This document shows, piece by piece, positions 1 through 4,744 of a DNA stretch of 7,154 nucleotides; within the stretch, counting starts at the first letter, position 1; every line of letters begins with the position of its first letter. A program made the position numbers and the translations under genes. The notes under the pieces were generated by a model. It was not told the DNA's origin. It saw nothing but the letters and a program-made list of their open reading frames with translations, and did no database searches. The DNA comes from Acidobacteriaceae bacterium. GTDB taxonomy: Bacteria > Acidobacteriota > Terriglobia > Terriglobales > Acidobacteriaceae. The stretch lies in NCBI GenBank assembly GCA_003156495.1, contig PMHC01000184.1:1-7154 (forward strand), read 5' to 3'.

Positions 1-642
1 GCCGCAGTGCGCCTTGCCCACCGCCACCGTCAGCGCATGAAACTCGTTGTAGAGCCACCGACGCTCCTCGGCCGGATCGCCGGCAAAGGCCTGCCGCGTC
101 AATTCAACCAACGCATCGTAGGCTATCCACCCTTTCGGCGCCTTTACCAGCCCGTGCCGCTCCGCGATGCGCCGCAGATACTCGTCGGCCATGGGAGCCG
201 CATGGCCTAGCGCGTAGAGCAGAATCGCGTCGGCGGTTTCCGGTCCCACGCCGGGCAGATCGAGCAGCCGCTGGCGCAGCGCAGCCGTCGGCTCGGCCGC
301 CAGCCGGTCAAGCGAACCGGAAAATTCGGCCTCGAGCATCGCCACAAAGGCCTTCAACGCCGGCGCTTTCCGCATATAAAAGCCCGAGGGCTGAATCAGC
401 CTTCGCAGCTTGGCCAGCGGCGTTGCGCGCAGTCCGGCGACGGTCAGCGCTCCGGCGGCGGCCAAATTTTCTAGCGAGCGTTCAACGGCCTTCCACGCTG
501 TGTTCTGCGTCAGATAGGCGCCCACAATCATCTCGAAAGCCGTTTCGGCCGGCCACCAATGCTGCGCTCCGTAGACACGAAACAACTCCTCGTGCATGGT
601 GCGTAGGCGCGTTGCGGCATGGGTCAATCGGCGTTGGTTCAC
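1..642 (-). CDS. Endonuclease III-related DNA glycosylase (HhH-GPD), partial at left edge
   Basis: Reading the minus strand from a GTG at 642 gives 214 residues that run off the left edge. It resembles the endonuclease III-related (COG2231-type) branch of helix-hairpin-helix glycosylases, cytosolic base-excision repair enzymes that remove damaged bases. Visible marks are QHWWPAE (27-33), the family block GAYLTQNTAW (41-50), the hairpin LPGVGPETADAILLYALG (129-146), an Asp in ADEYLRR (Asp153) at the catalytic-Asp position, and GKAHC (209-213), whose Cys213 should be the first ligand of the C-terminal [4Fe-4S] cluster; the other three would lie off the window. The position of the lyase lysine of E. 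coli Nth (LPGVGRKTA) is Glu135, so a monofunctional glycosylase is more likely than a glycosylase/lyase. The substrate cannot be told. The start is uncertain: GTG 642 keeps the family-like stretch before QHWWP, while ATG 597 would cut into it, and neither has a good Shine-Dalgarno site. Confidence 0.85.
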   Translation of the reverse strand, partial: MNQRRLTHAATRLRTMHEELFRVYGAQHWWPAETAFEMIVGAYLTQNTAWKAVERSLENLAAAGALTVAGLRATPLAKLRRLIQPSGFYMRKAPALKAFVAMLEAEFSGSLDRLAAEPTAALRQRLLDLPGVGPETADAILLYALGHAAPMADEYLRRIAERHGLVKAPKGWIAYDALVELTRQAFAGDPAEERRWLYNEFHALTVAVGKAHCG

Positions 643-699
643 GGCTAACTTTAGGATAAGGGGAGGAGGCAGCGCATTTTTCGCGGCGCTGGCGAAACA

Positions 700-1122
700 A
701 TGGGAATGAAGAGTCACACCGAATATCTGGTTTTTGAAACCCGCAAGCGGCGGGAGATGGTGCACATCACCGACAAAATCGAGCAGGTCGTCGAGCGCAG
801 CGGGGTCAAAGACGGCCTTTGCTTCGTTTCGCCCATGCACATCACGGCGGCCATCTACGTCAACGACAACGAAAGCGGACTGATCGAAGACATCGGCGAA
901 TGGTTAGAGAAGCTGGCCCCTGCGCGGCCCGAATACAAGCACCACCAGACCGGCGAAGACAACGGCGACGCCCATTTGAAGTCGCTGCTGCTGCATCATG
1001 AAACGACACTTCCGGTAACTAACGGCCGGCTCGATCTGGGAACCTGGCAGCGCGTTTTCTACGCCGAATTCGACGGCCAGCGCCGCAAGCGCGTCATCGT
1101 CAAAGTGCTCGGCATCGAGTAA
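700..1122 (+). CDS. yjbQ: YjbQ-family protein (UPF0047; secondary thiamine-phosphate synthase type)
   Basis: A complete 140-residue protein, the usual size for this single-domain cytosolic family. Conserved blocks are MHITAAIYVNDNE (46-58), the GEDNGDAHLKSLL stretch (85-97), LPV.NGRLDLGTWQ (104-117) and EFDGQRRKRVIVKVLG (123-138). His47 and His92 lie in the conserved pocket of the family. E. coli YjbQ has weak thiamine-phosphate synthase activity, but the physiological role is not settled, so the name is by homology only. The start is unclear. ATG 700 and ATG 706 (MKSHTEYL, the commoner family N-terminus) both lack a near Shine-Dalgarno site. The strong GGGAGGAGG at 661-669 is instead 6 bases before an in-frame ATT at 676. 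The gene is divergent from the glycosylase and convergent with motB, so it has no flagellar link beyond position. Confidence 0.9.
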   Translation: MGMKSHTEYLVFETRKRREMVHITDKIEQVVERSGVKDGLCFVSPMHITAAIYVNDNESGLIEDIGEWLEKLAPARPEYKHHQTGEDNGDAHLKSLLLHHETTLPVTNGRLDLGTWQRVFYAEFDGQRRKRVIVKVLGIE

Positions 1123-1124
1123 GC

Positions 1125-1173
1125 GGAGCTTGCGACGAAGCTTCAGCCGGAGGTAAAGCGGAACTCGATCCGC
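1125..1173. terminator. Two weak hairpins between convergent yjbQ and motB
   Basis: The 86-base interval holds two short inverted repeats. GGAGCTT (1125-1131) pairs with AAGCTTC (1138-1144) across a 6-base loop, with one G-T pair. GCGGA (1158-1162) pairs with TCCGC (1169-1173), flanked by AAA on its left and AAAA on its right. Neither has a long U-tract. The second, read on the minus strand, ends in TTT, so it could weakly terminate motB transcription. A bidirectional role is inferred from the convergent layout only. Confidence 0.3.
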
Positions 1174-1208
1174 AAAATTCTTTCTCGCCCCGCGCGCACG
1201 GCTTATCG

Positions 1209-2033
1209 CTAGTCATCGTCGGTGATCTTGCGCCAGGAGCCGCCCTGCTGCGCCGCGCCCCCGGAGGCGGCGAAGTTCAGCTTATTGCGCGGCAGCACCA
1301 CCAGATCCACGCGGCGGTTCTGCGCCCGCCCTGCGTCGGTATCGTTCGGCGCTACCGGGTGAAACTCGGCATAGCCGGCCGCCGAAATGCGTTCCGGAGC
1401 GACGGCCTTCATATCGAGAAAGATGCGGGCAATGCCAGTGGCGCGCGCCGCCGAAAGCTCCCAGTTCGACGAGAACTCGACCGTATGAATGGGCACGTTG
1501 TCGGTGTGCCCCTCAATGCGCAAGTCGTAGGGCTCGGTGCCCAGCTTGGCGGCAATCTGGCGCAACGTTGGCATCGACTCCGGCTTGATCGTGGCCGATC
1601 CGGAGTTGAAAAATCCCGCTTCGCGCAAACTGATGACCAGCCCGTCCTGGCCCATCTTGATCGACACGGTGTGCGTGGCCACCTGATTGGACAAGGTCTG
1701 GCTTAGATCCTTGCGCATCCGCTCCAGATCCTGCTTGACCGCGGCCGGAGCCATAATGCTTTCGCCCAGCACAATGTTTACCGGCATCGCCGCCTTATCG
1801 TTGCTGCCGGTCGCGCCCTGCGACGGATGCGCTCCCACCGCCGAAAAGATGCCCAGCGCCCGGAAAGCCTCGTCGACCGACTGCGACACGTCCGACTGCT
1901 TATGCTGGTCTTGCTTGGCCACGGCGAACATGACGACAAACAGGCCGAAGAGCAGCGTAACCAGGTCGGAGTAGGAAACAATCCAGCGTTCGTTTGAAAC
2001 GCGGCTGCGCGGAACACGCCCTCTCATGCTCAT
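1209..2033 (-). CDS. motB: Flagellar motor stator protein MotB
   Basis: 274 residues. MotB anchors the stator to peptidoglycan and supplies the ion-binding aspartate of the channel it forms with MotA in the inner membrane. A short basic N-terminus leads into one membrane helix (about 19-39), which carries SYSDL; Asp23 matches the essential Asp32 of E. coli MotB. A plug/linker region follows, then an OmpA-type peptidoglycan-binding domain (about 131-248) with EGHTDNVPI (174-182), SNWELSAARA (189-198) and GRAQNRRVDLVV (235-246). The C-terminal tail is Gly/Ala/Gln-rich and ends in Asp residues. Its ATG (2033-2031) overlaps the motA TGA (2032-2030) as ATGA, the usual sign of translational coupling. 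A second ATG at 2027 is a possible alternative start. The gene is last in the flbD-motA-motB unit. Confidence 0.96.
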   Translation of the reverse strand: MSMRGRVPRSRVSNERWIVSYSDLVTLLFGLFVVMFAVAKQDQHKQSDVSQSVDEAFRALGIFSAVGAHPSQGATGSNDKAAMPVNIVLGESIMAPAAVKQDLERMRKDLSQTLSNQVATHTVSIKMGQDGLVISLREAGFFNSGSATIKPESMPTLRQIAAKLGTEPYDLRIEGHTDNVPIHTVEFSSNWELSAARATGIARIFLDMKAVAPERISAAGYAEFHPVAPNDTDAGRAQNRRVDLVVLPRNKLNFAASGGAAQQGGSWRKITDDD

Positions 2034-2803
2034 GCGGCGCTCTCCTCGGGCTTTGTGCCCTTCTCGTTCAAAAAGCCGGCCAATTGAATCTCGAGCATGC
2101 GCGGGTTCATGCCTTCCAGAATGGCGATCACGCCTTCCAACATCATCTCGCGGCGACGATGATCGTTATTGATGCGAATGCGCATCTTGCCGGCAAAGGG
2201 CAAAAAGAAGAGATTGGCGATGGCCACGCCATAGATGGTAGCCACGAAAGCCACGGCGATACCGCGGCCCACCTCGCCGATGTCATCCAGATGGTGCATC
2301 ACCTGAATCAGCCCCAACACCGCGCCCAGAATTCCAATCGTCGGCGAAAAACCGCCCGCCGACTCAAAAACCGCCGGCAACTTCTCCTCATCCTCGGTCA
2401 TCGAATCCAGACTAATGCGCATGATCTTGCGCAAATCGGCCGGCTCGGTACCGTCGACGGCCAGCATCAACGCCTGTTTCAAAAATGGGTCGCGAATTGT
2501 TTGCAGATCGGCGTCGAGCGAAACCACGCCATTGCGCCGTGCTTTATTGGCAAATGAAACCAGCAGTTTTACCAGTTGTGTATCTTGCTTGCGCGGCGCG
2601 GTAAAGACATGCCCTAAATTGCGAAACGCTCCTACCACGGTGGAAAGCGGAAACTGAAGCATCACCGCCCCCAGCGTGCCGCCGAAAACAATCAGCGCCG
2701 CAGTGGGCTGTAAAATTTGGGTGAGGCTGCCGCCTTCGATCAGCAGCCCGGCAATAATGCCGACCAGCGCGACAAAGACTCCACCAATACTCGATTTATC
2801 CAT
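2030..2803 (-). CDS. motA: Flagellar motor stator protein MotA
   Basis: 257 residues from ATG 2803, chosen because GGGAG sits 6 bases upstream; in-frame ATGs at 2830 and 2827 lack this support. MotA is the inner-membrane channel subunit whose cytoplasmic loop pushes on FliG. Membrane helices are at about 6-23 and 32-52 and, after a long cytoplasmic loop, about 153-171 and 180-203. The loop has the family's KARRNG basic patch (87-92), with acidic residues after it. Pro154 (SPTIGILGAVLGL) and Pro202 (FLPFAG) match the two prolines important in E. coli MotA (Pro173, Pro222). The GGxxxPTxGILGAVLGL and AVAFVATIYG helices mark the short MotA/PomA-like form. Ala161 lies where sodium-driven PomA has a Thr, which favours proton drive (inference). 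It follows flbD after 100 bases and overlaps motB by 4. Confidence 0.96.
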   Translation of the reverse strand: MDKSSIGGVFVALVGIIAGLLIEGGSLTQILQPTAALIVFGGTLGAVMLQFPLSTVVGAFRNLGHVFTAPRKQDTQLVKLLVSFANKARRNGVVSLDADLQTIRDPFLKQALMLAVDGTEPADLRKIMRISLDSMTEDEEKLPAVFESAGGFSPTIGILGAVLGLIQVMHHLDDIGEVGRGIAVAFVATIYGVAIANLFFLPFAGKMRIRINNDHRRREMMLEGVIAILEGMNPRMLEIQLAGFLNEKGTKPEESAA

Positions 2804-2903
2804 GTCTTGCTCCCAGCGCCTCTCCATCACTAAACCGAATGGCCGGCCGCGTCTCTCTCACTCTGCGTGAATCTCCGCGCGATTTTCCGCCGCGCGCTGC
2901 GGT

Positions 2904-3188
2904 CTATTTCGATAGTGGCGTGGCGCTCGGTTGTGCTTCTACATCCAGACTCGCCAAGGCCGCAATCCGTTCCAGATCGCCAAAATTGTGTAACCGCTTC
3001 GCGACAATCGCCAGCAGCCGCGCGCGATAAGCCATCACACGCTCCTCTACCTCGGCGATCGTCTCGCGCACAATCATCTTTTCCCCGTTGATTAACGTCA
3101 GCATCGTATCCGGGGAAGCTTCGGCGGTTTTGATTAGATCGCTGTTGAGCGTCATCGGACGCCCATTGAGCCGAGTCAACTCGATCAT
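2904..3188 (-). CDS. flbD: FlbD/SwrD-family flagellar protein
   Basis: 94 residues beginning MIELTRLNG, the hallmark of the small FlbD family (SwrD in Bacillus). The core continues through NSDLIK (15-20), SPDTMLTLINGEKMIVRET (25-43) and EVEERVMAYR (46-55). Most members I know of are about 60-75 residues; this one has roughly 30 more, a basic and Ala/Leu-rich tail of unknown role. SwrD has been linked to flagellar motor power in Bacillus, which fits its place directly ahead of motA-motB. The start is firm: AAAGGAGA at 3202-3195 lies 6 bases before the ATG. A sigma-28-type promoter lies immediately upstream, making this the first gene of the flbD-motA-motB unit. This FlbD is unrelated to the Caulobacter response regulator of the same name. 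Confidence 0.92.
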   Translation of the reverse strand: MIELTRLNGRPMTLNSDLIKTAEASPDTMLTLINGEKMIVRETIAEVEERVMAYRARLLAIVAKRLHNFGDLERIAALASLDVEAQPSATPLSK

Positions 3189-3209
3189 GGCTCTTCTCCT
3201 TTGACCCTG

Positions 3210-3235
3210 TTATCGGCAAAGCCGGCCAAAGGTTA
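3210..3235 (-). promoter_or_regulatory. Sigma-28 (FliA)-type promoter for flbD-motA-motB
   Basis: On the minus strand, TAACCTTT (3235-3228) is followed after 10 bases by GCCGATAA (3217-3210). The second element matches the FliA -10 consensus at all 8 positions. The first matches TAAAGTTT at 6 of 8, with the gap one base under the usual 11. Transcription would start near 3203, giving a very short leader that holds little more than the flbD Shine-Dalgarno site. Stator genes are late, sigma-28-dependent genes in enterics, which fits. Confidence 0.75.
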
Positions 3236-3292
3236 AAAAACGCGAACAAATCCGGCAGAAGTGTCTCCGGCGGGACACAAAAGCCGCTTTCG

Positions 3293-3319
3293 TAAAGTCC
3301 CCACGCGCCGCGCCGAAAA
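3293..3319 (+). promoter_or_regulatory. Sigma-28 (FliA)-type promoter for fliC
   Basis: TAAAGTCC (3293-3300), an exact 11-base spacer, then GCCGAAAA (3312-3319). Against the TAAAGTTT-N11-GCCGATAA consensus these match 6 of 8 and 7 of 8 positions. Transcription would start near 3326, giving a leader of about 100 bases before the fliC ATG. Flagellin is the classic sigma-28 target. This promoter faces away from the flbD promoter, with about 60 bases between them. Confidence 0.78.
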
Positions 3320-3320
3320 A

Positions 3321-3354
3321 CTGCCCAGATGCGACGGTTACAAACCGAGGGCAG
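3321..3354 (+). other. Inverted repeats at the start of the fliC leader
   Basis: CGGTT (3335-3339) pairs with AACCG (3343-3347) around a 3-base loop. CTGCCC (3321-3326) pairs with GGGCAG (3349-3354) outside it. The predicted transcript start near 3326 would remove most of the left outer arm, so only the inner hairpin is likely in the RNA, where it could protect the 5' end. A role as an operator in DNA is equally possible. Confidence 0.3.
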
Positions 3355-3427
3355 CCTCCCAAAGCAATTCATAGGGAAGCGCATACGGAGAGAGCCGCAA
3401 ATCACCGCATCCAACAAGGAGAAACCC

Positions 3428-4324
3428 ATGTCCCTGGGTGTCTTAAATAACCTCTCCGCGGTGTATGCGGAGAACAATCTCAGTAAAACCAGCCGCAGCT
3501 TGAGTAATGTGCTGCAACAGTTGTCCTCCGGTTCGAAGATCAACTCAGGATCGGATGACGCCGCTGGCCTGTCACTGGTAAACGGATTACAAGCCAACCA
3601 GCAGGCGCTGTCGCAGTCGGAAACCAATGCTTCCGAAGGCATTGGCCTGTTGCAGGTCGCCGATGGCGCCCTCTCGCAGGTCACCAGCCTGCTTAACCGC
3701 GCCGTCACCCTGGCCACCGAGGTCTCGGGCGGCACGCTCGATACTTCACAGAAAAACGCCGCCAACGAGGAATATCAGTCGATCCTCGACGAAGTCACGA
3801 ACATCGGTTCCACCACCACCTACAACGGCAACAAGGTCTTCACGGGAACGGCGGTTGACATCTACACCGGCGACTCCACCGCCCAGGGCGCTTCGATCGA
3901 TGCGCTGAACATCAGTACGCTGTCCAGTTCTAGCGTCGGCGATCAAAGCGGCACCATGTCTTACAGCAACAGCGGCACAGCCACCATCAGCTACTCTGCT
4001 TCGTCAGGCCAAAGCCTGAGCGGAACCGATTTAACCACACAGTCCAACGCGGAAACAGCGCTGACCGACCTCAATGCCGCCATCAGCGACGTCGCCGCAC
4101 AGGATGGTTACGTGGGCGCTCAGATCAACACACTCAATTCCATCAGCAGCGTGATGACAACGCAGCAAGAGAACATCGAGTCGGCACAGAACTCCGTCCA
4201 GGCTACAGACTATGCCGCGGCCAGCTCGAACATGTCGAAGTACGAAATCCTGAGCCAGACCGGCATCGCCGCCTTGGCCCAGGCCAACAGCGTACAGCAG
4301 GAAGTAACCAAGCTGCTGCAGTAA
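3428..4324 (+). CDS. fliC: Flagellin
   Basis: 298 residues from ATG 3428, which has AAGGAG 6 bases upstream; the frame is open back to 3329 but that extension has no flagellin character. Flagellin is exported through the flagellar type III system and polymerises into the filament. The N-terminal D0/D1 part includes LSSGSKINSGSDDAAGLS (32-49), a heptad-rich helix and LLNRAVTLATE (88-98), ending at TYNGNKVFTG (131-140). The C-terminal D1/D0 part runs from about 200, with QATDYAAASSNMSKYEILSQ (258-277) and AALAQANSVQQEVTKLLQ at the end. The central part (about 141-200) is only about 60 residues, Ser/Thr/Gly-rich, so the surface-exposed D2/D3 domains are nearly absent. There is no cysteine. The gene is alone between its own sigma-28 promoter and a strong terminator. 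Confidence 0.97.
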   Translation: MSLGVLNNLSAVYAENNLSKTSRSLSNVLQQLSSGSKINSGSDDAAGLSLVNGLQANQQALSQSETNASEGIGLLQVADGALSQVTSLLNRAVTLATEVSGGTLDTSQKNAANEEYQSILDEVTNIGSTTTYNGNKVFTGTAVDIYTGDSTAQGASIDALNISTLSSSSVGDQSGTMSYSNSGTATISYSASSGQSLSGTDLTTQSNAETALTDLNAAISDVAAQDGYVGAQINTLNSISSVMTTQQENIESAQNSVQATDYAAASSNMSKYEILSQTGIAALAQANSVQQEVTKLLQ

Positions 4325-4340
4325 ACCAGGCTCCAGAACA

Positions 4341-4363
4341 GGTCGCGGCGGAATACCGCGGCC
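4341..4363 (+). other. Stem-loop just after fliC
   Basis: GGTCGCGG (4341-4348) pairs with CCGCGGCC (4356-4363) across a 7-base loop, with one G-U pair. There is no U-tract, so it is unlikely to terminate alone; it could protect the 3' end of fliC mRNA. A smaller CCGCC/GGCGG hairpin follows at 4437-4450. Confidence 0.35.
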
Positions 4364-4450
4364 GGAACGAAAATGGCGGCGGCTACGGCACCAATGCCGC
4401 CACCGGACTCGGTATGCCGGGAAAATAAATCCATTTCCGCCGCATGGCGG

Positions 4451-4474
4451 TCTGCTAACCATTCTGCTAACCAT
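4451..4474 (+). repeat. Perfect 12-bp tandem duplication
   Basis: TCTGCTAACCAT occurs twice in a row with no mismatch, directly before the fliC terminator stem. It could be a slippage product or a paired binding site; no known site is recognised. Confidence 0.85.
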
Positions 4475-4511
4475 GAGGAGGGCGTCCCTGCGGACGCCCT
4501 CCTTGTTTGTT
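4475..4511 (+). terminator. Intrinsic terminator of fliC
   Basis: GGAGGGCGTCC (4477-4487) pairs perfectly with GGACGCCCTCC (4492-4502) across a CTGC loop. An A-T pair extends the stem to 12 bp, and TTGTTTGTT follows at 4503-4511. This is a textbook rho-independent terminator. It separates fliC from fliD, so fliD needs its own promoter or read-through. Confidence 0.93.
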
Positions 4512-4518
4512 GGCCGGC

Positions 4519-4635
4519 TAGAGCATTTTTACCATTGGTGTATAGGAATTAAAGAGCGCAGAGTTGACGCGAACACCCGTGAGCGGCAACCTTCTACCTC
4601 ATTCCGCACTCTACAGAATGGGTAAAAATGCTAGA
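4519..4635. repeat. MITE-like imperfect palindrome with terminal inverted repeats
   Basis: GCATTTTTACC (4523-4533) is repeated inverted as GGTAAAAATGC (4621-4631), a perfect 11-bp match that becomes 12 bp if A4522/T4632 is counted. TAGA lies directly outside each end (4519-4522 and 4632-4635), as a 4-bp target duplication would. The interior is also self-complementary: GTTGACGC (4563-4570) with GCGGCAAC (4583-4590) has one mismatch, AGAGCGC (4553-4559) with GCACTCT (4606-4612) has one mismatch, and GGAAT (4545-4549) with ATTCC (4601-4605) is an alternative to the last. There is no reading frame inside. A small non-autonomous transposon, a REP-like repeat or a structured RNA would all fit. A sequence just outside (4649-4660) repeats part of the interior, so the true edges may be wider. 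Confidence 0.5.
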
Positions 4636-4663
4636 CGCCCGTTGGCGCTCTACCCCATTCTGT
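4613..4663. repeat. Second long inverted repeat overlapping the palindrome's right end
   Basis: ACAGAATGGG (4613-4622) pairs perfectly with CCCATTCTGT (4654-4663). Inside it, TAGACGCC (4632-4639) pairs with GGCGCTCTA (4644-4652) around CGTT, with one bulged base. The left arm shares bases with the terminal repeat of the neighbouring palindrome, so the two structures exclude each other. Function is unknown. Confidence 0.55.
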
Positions 4664-4704
4664 CGGTTGCATGATGAGAGTTTTCCAATCCCCCAACAGA
4701 AGCC

Positions 4705-4721
4705 TTGGCGCATCGACTGCA
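4705..4721 (+). promoter_or_regulatory. Possible sigma-54 (RpoN) -24/-12 promoter for fliD
   Basis: TTGGCGCATCGACTGCA has GG at 4707-4708 and GC at 4719-4720, exactly 10 bases apart. Against YTGGCRCR-N4-TTGCW only one position differs (CTGC for TTGC). A start near 4732 would fall just before the fliD Shine-Dalgarno site. Such matches can arise by chance in GC-rich DNA, no upstream activator site is recognised, and the sequence does not show whether RpoN acts here. Confidence 0.35.
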
Positions 4722-4744
4722 TCCTGGCAATCGCGGAGGGAACG

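Noticed and set aside
1994..2557. 187-codon open frame on the plus strand opposite motA
   Set aside because: It is antisense to motA, a clear MotA with its own Shine-Dalgarno site, and is rich in His/Gln, as expected from reverse-complemented codons.
3329..3427. N-terminal extension of flagellin to the ATG at 3329
   Set aside because: It begins almost at the predicted transcript start, has no ribosome site, and flagellins begin like the residues from 3428.
2830..3765. 311-codon open frame on the minus strand across flbD and the antisense of fliC
   Set aside because: It overlaps two well-supported genes and both promoters, shows no family resemblance, and has no fitting Shine-Dalgarno site. 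It is a by-product of codon bias.
4031..4474. 147-codon minus-strand frame opposite fliC and its 3' region
   Set aside because: It is antisense to conserved flagellin sequence and has no recognisable domain.
4373..4552. Small open frame after fliC starting ATGGCGGCGGCTACG
   Set aside because: It reads straight through the tandem repeat and the terminator stem, and has no Shine-Dalgarno site.
4550..4576. TAAAGAGC followed after 11 bases by GCGAACAC, as a possible sigma-28 promoter for fliD
   Set aside because: The -10 part matches only 4 of 8 positions, and it lies inside the palindrome far from the gene.
4628..4744. N-terminal extension of FliD to the ATG at 4628
   Set aside because: That ATG lies in the terminal inverted repeat, has no Shine-Dalgarno site, and the added residues are not FliD-like; ATG 4745 has GGAGGG.
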